64,000 bases of DNA, from contig CBDDKN010000001.1 in NCBI GenBank assembly GCA_965230215.1, forward strand, positions 1,612,001-1,676,000, read 5' to 3'. The number at the start of each line of letters is the position of its first letter. Position 1 is the stretch's first letter. The notes under the pieces were generated by a model. It did no database searches, had not been told where the DNA came from, and worked only from the letters and a program-made list of their open reading frames with translations. Made by a program: the position numbers and the translations under genes. Shown piece after piece: positions 8,911 to 16,780 of this stretch. This DNA comes from RFSX01 sp965230215 (GTDB taxonomy: Bacteria; Bacteroidota; Bacteroidia; Chitinophagales; Saprospiraceae).

Positions 8911-11397
8911 ATGAAACTACAGAATTATGTTCTCGGTAATTGGACGGAAGGAAAAGGAGAAGGACAGCAAATATTTAATGCCGTTGACGGATCGGTAATA
9001 GCTAATGCTACTACCGAAGGTCTTGACTTTTCTGAAATCTTAGAATATGGTCGAACTGAAGGATCTAAAGTCATTAGAAAAATGACATTCCAGGAACGTG
9101 GCATGATGCTTAAGAAACTGGCTATGTATCTTCTTAAAAAAAAGGAAGATTTCTATAAGATAAGTTACAAGACTGGTGCAACAAGAGTAGATAGCTGGAT
9201 TGATATCGAAGGTGGTTTCGGAAATTTATTTGCGAATGCATCATTAAGAAAGAACTTTACCAATAAACCTTACCATGTGGATGGTGAGGCCATAGATTTA
9301 TCAAGAGGAGGACCATTTATGGGTCACCATATTATGGTTCCAAAAAGAGGTGTTGCAGTTCATATTAATGCCTTCAACTTTCCTGTGTGGGGTATGCTTG
9401 AAAAATGTGCTGTCAATTGGATGGCAGGGGTGCCTGCAGTCGTCAAACCTGCAACTGCTACCTCCTACCTAACCGAAGCTGTTGTAAAAGAAATAATAGA
9501 TTCTGGTATTCTTCCTGAAGGTGCATTACAGTTAATATGCGGAAGTGCCCGCACCATACTGGATGGCATAGATAGTCAGGATGTGGTTACATTCACAGGT
9601 TCTGCAAACACTGGAAAAAAGCTGAAATCACATGAAAGGATAATTGATAAAGCTGTTCCTTTTAACATGGAAGCAGACAGTCTCAATTGTTCGGTACTAG
9701 GTGAAGATGCAGCTCCTGGTACACCTGAGTTTAATCTGTTCATAAAAGAGGTACGCAAAGAGATGACCGTTAAGTGCGGACAAAAGTGTACTGCGATTAG
9801 AAGAATAATCGTGCCGGAAAAATACATGGAAGACGTGCAGATTGCTCTTGGAAAACAGTTATCCAAAGTCACAATAGGAAACCCAGAATCTGAAAAAGTG
9901 CGAATGGGTGCTCTTGCGAGCATGGATCAAGTTAATGAAGTCCGCGATAGAGTCAAAGAGATTGCGCAAACAGCAGAAATCGTATATGGCCAACTCGATA
10001 AAGTTGATATCATTGATGCTACTAGCGCAGGCGCCTTCCTCAGCCCGATACTACTGAGAGAGGATAATCCATTTAAGAATACCGCTGTTCATGATGTTGA
10101 AGCATTTGGCCCAGTAAGTACGATTATGCCTTACAAAGACCTTGATGAAGCTATTCGTCTTGCACATCTCGGTAAAGGTTCCCTTGTCAGTTCTATAGCA
10201 AGTTATGACAAAGACATAGTTAGAGATTTTACTGTTGAAGCTGCTACGCATCATGGTCGTATTCTTATCATGAATAGAGAAATGGCAAAACATAGCACTG
10301 GTCATGGCTCTCCCCTACCTACCCTTGTCCATGGTGGACCAGGTCGTGCAGGAGGTGGAGAAGAGATGGGCGGTATGCGAGGTATAAAACATTACCTGCA
10401 GAGATGCGCCATCCAAGGAACACCATCTGACATTGCCGCCGTGACAGGAATATATCAGGCAGGAGCTGAAGTAACGTATACAGACAAACATCCGTTCAGG
10501 TATCATTTTGAAGATATCCAACCAGGTATGTCTATTCTTACTCATAAAAGAACAGTTACAGATTCTGATATTCAGAATTTTGCAAACCTGACATGGGATG
10601 TATTTTATGCACATACAGATGTCACGTCCCTGGATGGGACCATATTTGAAAAAAGAGCCGCACACGGTTACTTTATTCTTGCAGCAGCTGCTGGATTGTT
10701 CGTCAGTCCAGCCAAAGGTCCTGTTGGAGCCAATTACGGACTGGATGAATGTCGCTTTTTAAGACCAGTCTATCACAATGACACCATTCAGGTCAGGCTT
10801 ACATGTAAAGAAAAAATTGACAGAGACAGCAGAGGAAAGGAACATCCATCTGGCGTGGTAAAATGGTATGTAGAAGTCTTTGATGCAGAAATGGAATTGG
10901 TAGCGATTGCTACAATCCTTACGCTGGTTCAAAAAAAGTGCCCTTTCGTAGAAATGACGAGGGACAAAATTGAGGGCATACTTTCAGGATTGACAGAGGA
11001 TACAAAAGCCAAATGGGGCATGATGACACCACAGCACTTGGTGGAACACTTGGAATTTTTCACACGTATGGCATTGGGCGAAGTTGACACGGAAATAACC
11101 ACTCCTGAAAAGTATCTCGAGAAATATCAGGATGGTCTCTGGAATTATAAGCCAATGCCGCAGGAATTCAAGCATCCATTGCTAAATAAGGAAAGCACTG
11201 AAGCATTAAGGTTTGATAATCTTGAAGAAGCCAAGGCAGCTTATTTGAAAGCCTATGATCGATACATACAGTTTTTCAAAGACAATCCGGATGCCAAGAC
11301 ACCCAATACTGTATTTGGAAATCTGGACAGATACCACTGGTATTTGCTTAATCGCAAACACTTGAATCACCATTTTTCACAATTTGGTTTGATTTAA
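8911..11397 (+). CDS. paaZ: Oxepin-CoA hydrolase / semialdehyde dehydrogenase PaaZ with extra C-terminal domain
   Basis: PaaZ opens the oxepin-CoA ring with its MaoC-type hydrolase domain and oxidises the resulting aldehyde with its ALDH domain. The ALDH part (about residues 1-525) has the catalytic Cys in CGQKCTAIRR near residue 295 and FNMEAD for the Glu. The MaoC part (about 530-680) has the DVFYAHTD...AHGYF dyad region. At 828 residues it is about 150 longer than E. coli PaaZ (681). The added tail after FVEMT looks like a DinB/DUF1569-type helical bundle (MMTPQHLVEHLEFFTRMA; LNRKHLNHHFSQFG). It ends the operon and is convergent with the next gene, with a 1-base gap. Confidence 0.93.
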   Translation: MKLQNYVLGNWTEGKGEGQQIFNAVDGSVIANATTEGLDFSEILEYGRTEGSKVIRKMTFQERGMMLKKLAMYLLKKKEDFYKISYKTGATRVDSWIDIEGGFGNLFANASLRKNFTNKPYHVDGEAIDLSRGGPFMGHHIMVPKRGVAVHINAFNFPVWGMLEKCAVNWMAGVPAVVKPATATSYLTEAVVKEIIDSGILPEGALQLICGSARTILDGIDSQDVVTFTGSANTGKKLKSHERIIDKAVPFNMEADSLNCSVLGEDAAPGTPEFNLFIKEVRKEMTVKCGQKCTAIRRIIVPEKYMEDVQIALGKQLSKVTIGNPESEKVRMGALASMDQVNEVRDRVKEIAQTAEIVYGQLDKVDIIDATSAGAFLSPILLREDNPFKNTAVHDVEAFGPVSTIMPYKDLDEAIRLAHLGKGSLVSSIASYDKDIVRDFTVEAATHHGRILIMNREMAKHSTGHGSPLPTLVHGGPGRAGGGEEMGGMRGIKHYLQRCAIQGTPSDIAAVTGIYQAGAEVTYTDKHPFRYHFEDIQPGMSILTHKRTVTDSDIQNFANLTWDVFYAHTDVTSLDGTIFEKRAAHGYFILAAAAGLFVSPAKGPVGANYGLDECRFLRPVYHNDTIQVRLTCKEKIDRDSRGKEHPSGVVKWYVEVFDAEMELVAIATILTLVQKKCPFVEMTRDKIEGILSGLTEDTKAKWGMMTPQHLVEHLEFFTRMALGEVDTEITTPEKYLEKYQDGLWNYKPMPQEFKHPLLNKESTEALRFDNLEEAKAAYLKAYDRYIQFFKDNPDAKTPNTVFGNLDRYHWYLLNRKHLNHHFSQFGLI

Positions 11398-11398
11398 A

Positions 11399-12679
11399 TC
11401 AAGCATTGGCCTTTGCAATCTGTTTCTTAAGGCTGTTCATGAATTCATGATAGTCAACTTCGATGGCATGTCTTTTACGTTTCATGTATGAAGCTTCGAT
11501 ATGATCTGCATCCTTCTTTGCGAGTTCTTTTATGTTGGACGGAATTTCGTATTTACCCGATATAATTTTTGCAGCCAGTTTTGACTGCATTTCACTTCCT
11601 GGCCAAATAGCACCCTGAGGCTGGAACAAGCCAATAAAGAACAAACTCAGATGTTCAGGATGGATCATGCGGAGATACAGTTCAATTCGGCTGCTTTCAG
11701 AATAATCAAGGAAAGATGGTTCAAAAAAGCGTGTCATAATCTTATAGCCTGTGGCAGCAACGATACGATCATATTCTTCTGTTGTCCCGTCAGCAAAATG
11801 CACCGACTTACCATCGACCCCGGTAACAGCCTTGCGGGGATGCACCTTTCCATGCCTTATTTTATAAAGCAACTCTGAATTCATCGTTGGATGCGCTTCC
11901 AATACACCGTGTTCAGGTTCTGGCAGACCATAGTCACTGTATTTTCCAAGTTGAAAACGCAGCGACATTTTTAAAAGAAAATTTCTAATGAATCTGGGCA
12001 CCCATAGCATACCTGCATTAAAACTATCAGCTGGTTTCCCCAGGAAAAATTTAGGCACTATGTATTGAGCCGTTCTCAAACTAATAGAAACATGCCTGGC
12101 TACCCTGCTGATTTCAACAGCACAATCACAGGCAGAATTACCAGCACCGATAACCAATACCCGCTGATCCTCAAAGCCCTCGTTGTTCTTGAAACTGTGG
12201 GAATGCATATAATCACCTTCAAACTGCTCGGCAAACTCTGGGTGGTTTGGAACTGAGTGATGTCCGTTTGCCACCAAAAGATATTCAAATTGTGTTTTTT
12301 GCCCGTTCTTTAATGTGATCTCCCATGTGCCATCGTTATTCTTATTTGCACTGGCTACCTTGCTATTGAATTGGATATATTTTCGCAATCCGAATCGATC
12401 GGTATATTCTTCAAAGTAGGACAATACCTGTTCATGAGATGGATAATCAGGATATGACTCAGGCATAGGAAAGTCAGAATACTCAGATAGCTTTTTTGAG
12501 CTTATGATATGTGTGGTTGAACAAACACTCGAATGGCTCTCGTCGGCTGTGTATTTCCAATTACCTCCAATCCATGGGTTTTGCTCGTAGCAAATCATAT
12601 CTTCTATACCCTCATCCTGAAGACATTTAATCGCGGTAAGGCCAGAGCAGCCGGCACCAATTATACATACTTTTTGCAT
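11399..12679 (-). CDS. FMO-type flavin-containing monooxygenase
   Basis: The 426-residue protein has an N-terminal FAD motif IGAGCSGLTAIKCL, the linker motif FEGDYMHSHSFKN that matches the FMO identifying pattern FxGxxxHxxxF, an NADPH-binding VIGAGNSACDCAVE near residue 175, and ATGY near the C terminus. FMO-like enzymes oxygenate N or S atoms or carry out Baeyer-Villiger reactions; the substrate cannot be read from sequence. It lies 45 bases downstream of a TetR-type gene on the same strand, so the two may be co-transcribed and the enzyme may be controlled by that regulator. Confidence 0.82.
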   Translation of the reverse strand: MQKVCIIGAGCSGLTAIKCLQDEGIEDMICYEQNPWIGGNWKYTADESHSSVCSTTHIISSKKLSEYSDFPMPESYPDYPSHEQVLSYFEEYTDRFGLRKYIQFNSKVASANKNNDGTWEITLKNGQKTQFEYLLVANGHHSVPNHPEFAEQFEGDYMHSHSFKNNEGFEDQRVLVIGAGNSACDCAVEISRVARHVSISLRTAQYIVPKFFLGKPADSFNAGMLWVPRFIRNFLLKMSLRFQLGKYSDYGLPEPEHGVLEAHPTMNSELLYKIRHGKVHPRKAVTGVDGKSVHFADGTTEEYDRIVAATGYKIMTRFFEPSFLDYSESSRIELYLRMIHPEHLSLFFIGLFQPQGAIWPGSEMQSKLAAKIISGKYEIPSNIKELAKKDADHIEASYMKRKRHAIEVDYHEFMNSLKKQIAKANA

Positions 12680-12724
12680 ATCTGTAAATTAAACAGTTCC
12701 AGATATGAATTTCTAAAATCTTAA

Positions 12725-13405
12725 TTAGAATTTAAGCAGACGTTCGAGAAAATATAGAATCATTTCCTCCAATTGATTTTGGTGAGATTCCTTGCAATTT
12801 GTAATCTCAGTCAAGGCACAAATATGCTGAGAGTAGTATTTGTGATCCATTGCCATCTTAAGAATATTCGTCGCCAATGCGGAAGGATACTTGAAATCAG
12901 GGTCACATTCCAGGATGATGGCTGCAATATTATTATTGAGGTTCTTATAGTTCGAAAACATGCCAGCTTTCTCACACTGTTCAACCTTCTTACTGTGAAT
13001 TACTCTTGGGGATTGCTCAACAACAATGTTATGTAGCTTGGATATGTTGATGTATTCGTTACTGAATTCGCTTTCAATTCCTTTAACTATGGTTCTTACA
13101 GTTATGCCCAATTTTTTTGATGCATTGTCAATATTTCTGGTATTCAACATGATCTGAATATCAAGATACTCCCAATACCAGGATGTCAAATAAACAAGCA
13201 ACATGTATTTATTCTCAAAGTATCTGTAGATAGAAGCTTCCGTAGAACCCATCTCTGCAGCCAGACTCTTGAAGTTAAAGCATTGGTAACCTTTTTCAGA
13301 TAAGAGCTCAATACCGTGCTTTATCAACTTTCTTCCCAGCTCTGTATCTTCTGGATTTCTTAAAAACGTGTTGGGGCTTACAGATATAGATAAACGACTT
13401 CCCAT
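12725..13405 (-). CDS. TetR/AcrR-family transcriptional regulator
   Basis: The 226-residue product has an N-terminal TetR helix-turn-helix, with LISEKGYQ-like lead-in and the recognition segment AAEMGSTEASIYRYFENK near residues 50-67. The C-terminal ligand domain is not recognisable to me. It sits just upstream of the FMO gene and within 2 kb of the end of the paa operon, so it could control either of these; the sequence does not decide. A terminator-like hairpin separates it from the sigma factor gene upstream. Confidence 0.85.
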   Translation of the reverse strand: MGSRLSISVSPNTFLRNPEDTELGRKLIKHGIELLSEKGYQCFNFKSLAAEMGSTEASIYRYFENKYMLLVYLTSWYWEYLDIQIMLNTRNIDNASKKLGITVRTIVKGIESEFSNEYINISKLHNIVVEQSPRVIHSKKVEQCEKAGMFSNYKNLNNNIAAIILECDPDFKYPSALATNILKMAMDHKYYSQHICALTEITNCKESHQNQLEEMILYFLERLLKF

Positions 13406-13439
13406 AAAAACTGATTAGTGACTTCTTGCGAATCTTTTA

Positions 13440-13477
13440 AATAAAAAAGCATACCATACTCAAGCATGGTATGCTTT
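13440..13477 (-). terminator. Intrinsic terminator after the ECF sigma gene
   Basis: AAAGCATACCAT (13446-13457) pairs with ATGGTATGCTTT (13466-13477) around an 8-base loop. Read on the minus strand the hairpin is followed by six T residues. It lies 17 bases beyond the stop of the sigma factor gene. Confidence 0.8.
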
Positions 13478-13493
13478 CATCAATCTCAACTAT

Positions 13494-13976
13494 TTATGCT
13501 GCCCTCAAATTCTTGAGGCTTTTTTTCAATTTCTTTCTAGCGTGATGAATTCTGCTCTTTATTGTGCCAAGAGGTACTTCAAACATATTTGAAATTTCTT
13601 CGTAAGAGTAACCATCAAAATAAAACAAGAAAGGCTTTCTAAGATTATCAGGCAACTGCGTTATAGCATCATTGATATACTCTAGCTGAAGGCTGGAAAT
13701 ACCGTTATTCTTTGCTTTGTAGGCTTCTTTATCACCAACATAACTTATGATATCATCCGTAGTCGTGTACTTAGATTTCTTGCGGTATTCATTGATGAAA
13801 TTATTTCTCAAAATGATTGAAAGCCATGCTCTCAGGTTTGTACCCTTCTTAAAACTGCTTTCATTCTTGATTGCCTTATATAAAGTTTCTTGCACCAAAT
13901 CATCTGCTACTTCAGGATCATTAGTGTACTTGTACGCTATCTTGTATAGGAATGGAATTTGGTCTTGGATGGTCAT
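13494..13976 (-). CDS. ECF-type RNA polymerase sigma factor
   Basis: The 160-residue protein has sigma region 2 (VADDLVQETLYKA, then LRAWLSIILRNNFINEYRKK) and region 4 with the helix-turn-helix YEEISNMFEVPLGTIKSRIHHARKKL. I start it at the ATG at 13974-13976 (MTIQDQIPFLY), which gives the normal ECF length; an ATG 35 codons upstream would add a hydrophobic, Cys-containing stretch unlike the family. No anti-sigma gene with a membrane span is adjacent, so its control is unclear. It may be one of the small stress-type sigma factors common in Bacteroidota. Confidence 0.9.
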   Translation of the reverse strand: MTIQDQIPFLYKIAYKYTNDPEVADDLVQETLYKAIKNESSFKKGTNLRAWLSIILRNNFINEYRKKSKYTTTDDIISYVGDKEAYKAKNNGISSLQLEYINDAITQLPDNLRKPFLFYFDGYSYEEISNMFEVPLGTIKSRIHHARKKLKKSLKNLRAA

Positions 13977-14070
13977 AATAGTATAATTTATCTTTATAAT
14001 AGTAAAACTATTACAAATGTTGCATATACTATAATAAAAAATAGAAAATCTAACAAAATTGGGTGAAAAA

Positions 14071-14158
14071 TGTCGCGGCAAGACATTTTATCGCAGCAAG
14101 ACAGTCAAAAGATAGGTATTCCATGGTCTTTGTCATGAAATCATATACTGTCTTGCTG
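14071..14158. repeat. Repeated GCAAGACA element between sigma gene and its neighbour
   Basis: TCGCGGCAAGACA starting at 14073 and TCGCAGCAAGACA starting at 14091 are direct repeats 18 bases apart. CAGCAAGACAG (14094-14104) is repeated in inverted form as CTGTCTTGCTG (14148-14158). The three sites fill the gap between the two minus-strand genes. They could form a long-loop hairpin ending the upstream gene, or protein-binding sites in front of the sigma gene. Confidence 0.5.
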
Positions 14159-14160
14159 TA

Positions 14161-14607
14161 TTAGTCTACTAAAAGCAGTTCTCTTTCTGATATAGGGTGA
14201 ATCAGGTTTTCCTGAAGGGCAATAATGCGTTCCAAGTTTGTCGCTACAATCATGCGTGTAATACTGTTTAGGTCCTTGCTCTTCAATACCTTATTGTAGA
14301 CAGGTCCAAACATTGAAAGACGGTTATTGATCTCCCACATAGCTGTTGTGTCCGTAATCTTAGGGTAAGACAGCTCATTCTTAAGTGTCAATGACAATAG
14401 ATTATGAGCGGCTTTTGAAACAAGATCAGTGTATTTGGAAATACAATTGATATTGAATTGTCTGATTTCGATCAACGCATCCATATCTTTGATTTCGAGG
14501 TTGCTTGCAGTGGTCATATCGAGAAATTCCTGGAATTTTCTATGCACCTCTACAAGTTCGTTGATCAAGCCTAAAGATTGTAAACTTTTGTTGTTGTTAA
14601 GTTTCAT
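14161..14607 (-). CDS. Hypothetical protein, helical, 148 residues
   Basis: I do not recognise this protein. It is 148 residues, predicted mostly helical, with no signal peptide, membrane span or Cys cluster, starting MKLNNNKSLQSLGLI and ending ISERELLLVD. It lies directly upstream of the ECF sigma gene on the same strand, separated by the repeated GCAAGACA element, so co-transcription with the sigma factor is possible but not shown. A clear AT-rich leader of 150 bases lies in front of it without an obvious TAnnTTTG box. Confidence 0.55.
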   Translation of the reverse strand: MKLNNNKSLQSLGLINELVEVHRKFQEFLDMTTASNLEIKDMDALIEIRQFNINCISKYTDLVSKAAHNLLSLTLKNELSYPKITDTTAMWEINNRLSMFGPVYNKVLKSKDLNSITRMIVATNLERIIALQENLIHPISERELLLVD

Positions 14608-14759
14608 AATTTACTCTTTCTCAGGTGAATACATATTTGACATCACTAATATAAACGCAAAAATTGCAGAAATGCTCACCACATATGTGAAATTTAACAA
14701 TTTGTTTAGATATGACAACTAAGACGACAATAAGGATAATCTATTGATAATCAATAGGT

Positions 14760-16670
14760 TTATTTGCGTTTAGTTTTGCCTTTAGACCTTGATTTGAGAA
14801 TGTCCTTTTTTTGGTATTTTTTCTTGTCATGCAGCAATTTTTCAACAAGATCAGGTCGACCCATATTGCTGAGTTTGTCCCTTATTCTGCGGTAGTTCTC
14901 TCTTTTATACCAGAAGAAAAACAAATGTTGGTTCTTTTTCTCTTTGGGGCTTTTTGCTGTAAATACCGGTCTTAAAGTATAGGGATGTAAACCCGTATAA
15001 TATATAATTGTAGCCACAGTCATAGGTGTAGGCGTAAAGTCCTGTACCTGCTCCAATCTGAAACCCATGTCCTTGGTTTCTGCCGCGAGGTTAGCCATTT
15101 CTTCTTCAGTAGAACCCGGATGACTAGAGATAAAGTATGGAATAAGAGGTTGTTTGAGGCCATGCCTCTTGTTGGCCGCTTCGTATTTTTTCTTGAACTC
15201 ATGGAAGTGTTTGAATGAAGGCTTACGCATTACCTTCAAAGTCTCATCTGACGTATGCTCAGGTGCCACTTTCAACCTTCCACAAACATGTCTGGAAACC
15301 AGTTGGTCCATATATTCATCAAGACTTCCATCATTGTTCTTGTTATATTCATCAACCAGCAAATCATATCGAATACCACTGCTCACAAAAGCCTTCTTGA
15401 TATCGGGATGCTCATCAACTTTTCTATAAATATTGGTTAATGGTTTATGGCTGGTATCAAGATTACTACATACTACCGGATGGATACAAGAAGGTGCAAC
15501 ACAGCGATCACAAATGGATTGATCTTTACCTTTCATTCGGTACATATTGGCAGAAGGTCCCCCAAGATCACTTATATAGCCTTTAAAGTCGGGCATTTTT
15601 GTGACTTGTTCTACTTCTTTGAGGATGCTCTCCTCAGACCTACTTGCTACGAATTTGCCCTGATGGGCCGATATCGTACAAAAACTACAACCACCAAAAC
15701 ACCCGCGATGCATATTAATGGAATGCCTGATCATCTCATAAGCAGGAATAGAACCTCGCTTCTTATATTTTGGATGCGGCATTCTGGTGTAAGGCAAGTC
15801 AAATGAAGCATCAATCTGATCTTCAGTCATAGGAGGATAAGGCGGATTGATTATCAGATTGTGATCTCCCACGCCTTGAATCAGTCGTCTTGCCTGGACC
15901 TTATTGGATTCCTGCTCGATATGCTTAAAATTGGCAGCAAACGCCCTTTTGTTTCTAAGACATTTCTCATGAGAAGAGAGTACTAAGTCTTCCCAATTGT
16001 CATTTTGAGGTAAATCTTCATGTCTGGGATGTAATACAGCTGTCTGAGGAATAGTCTTCAGCGATTCGAATGGGACTCCTTTTTGCAACAGTTGAATCAA
16101 TTGTTTCAAAGGCATTTCACCCATACCATATACCAACATGTCTGCACCACTTTTGGAAAGTATGTTCTCCCAGAGACAATCTTCCCAGTAGTCATAATGG
16201 GTAACCCTGCGCAAGGAAGCCTCAATGCCACCAAGAACCACGGGCACTTCAGGATATATCTGTTTTAGTATACGCGTATATTCAAGCGTGGCATAATCAG
16301 GTCGGAATCCAGCCTGTCCGCCAGGTGTGTAGGCATCAGTCGATCTCTTTCTCCTGGCAGCTGTATAGTGGTTTACCATTGAATCCATGCAGCCTGACGT
16401 CACACCAAAGAACAAGCGGGGTTTTCCAAATTTCCTGAAATCTCTCAGATCGTCCTGCCAATTGGGTTGAGGTATGATGGCCACTTTTAAACCCATGTTT
16501 TCAATTATTCGACCTATTACAGCAGGTCCAAAAGCTGGGTGATCAACATAGGCATCACCAGAAATGATGATGACATCCAGTTGTTGCCATCCTCGATTTT
16601 CGATTTCCTTCTTGGTGATTGGCAGCCAATCAGACAGAGGTCTTAGATGTGTTGACGTTGACATGTACAT
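14760..16670 (-). CDS. YgiQ-family radical SAM protein
   Basis: The 636-residue product matches the UPF0313/YgiQ family, a radical SAM group of unknown reaction. It has an N-terminal B12-binding-like region (DVIIISGDAYVDHPAFG), GGQAGFRPDYATLEYTR, the radical SAM cluster CFGGCSFC near residue 325, a second Cys group (CDRCVAPSCIHPVVC) and the C-terminal YgiQ-associated segment with a Lys/Arg-rich tail. The start could be the first or the third codon, both ATG. It appears to be a single-gene unit. Confidence 0.9.
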   Translation of the reverse strand: MYMSTSTHLRPLSDWLPITKKEIENRGWQQLDVIIISGDAYVDHPAFGPAVIGRIIENMGLKVAIIPQPNWQDDLRDFRKFGKPRLFFGVTSGCMDSMVNHYTAARRKRSTDAYTPGGQAGFRPDYATLEYTRILKQIYPEVPVVLGGIEASLRRVTHYDYWEDCLWENILSKSGADMLVYGMGEMPLKQLIQLLQKGVPFESLKTIPQTAVLHPRHEDLPQNDNWEDLVLSSHEKCLRNKRAFAANFKHIEQESNKVQARRLIQGVGDHNLIINPPYPPMTEDQIDASFDLPYTRMPHPKYKKRGSIPAYEMIRHSINMHRGCFGGCSFCTISAHQGKFVASRSEESILKEVEQVTKMPDFKGYISDLGGPSANMYRMKGKDQSICDRCVAPSCIHPVVCSNLDTSHKPLTNIYRKVDEHPDIKKAFVSSGIRYDLLVDEYNKNNDGSLDEYMDQLVSRHVCGRLKVAPEHTSDETLKVMRKPSFKHFHEFKKKYEAANKRHGLKQPLIPYFISSHPGSTEEEMANLAAETKDMGFRLEQVQDFTPTPMTVATIIYYTGLHPYTLRPVFTAKSPKEKKNQHLFFFWYKRENYRRIRDKLSNMGRPDLVEKLLHDKKKYQKKDILKSRSKGKTKRK

Positions 16671-16726
16671 TCAAAGTTATAACATAAATACATGCCGATA
16701 TGCCTAATGTTGCAAATTGATACAAA

Positions 16727-16758
16727 CAAAAAAGGCTCCTGCACATGCAGAAGCCTTT
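16727..16758 (-). terminator. Intrinsic terminator after the OmpA-like gene
   Basis: On the minus strand AAAGGCTTCTGC pairs with GCAGGAGCCTTT (one bulge or mismatch) around a short loop, followed by a T-rich run. It lies 23 bases past the stop codon of the OmpA-like gene. Read on the plus strand the T-run is missing. Confidence 0.8.
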
Positions 16759-16780
16759 GCTTTAAAGCCATATTTCTAGT

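Noticed and set aside
9576..10665. Antisense frames of 84-116 codons inside paaZ
   Set aside because: Shadow frames opposite conserved ALDH and MaoC motifs, no recognisable protein pattern.
14741..14757. Perfect palindrome CTATTGATAATCAATAG as a terminator of the YgiQ gene
   Set aside because: AT-only weak stem without a T-run; it could also be a binding site, and nothing decides.
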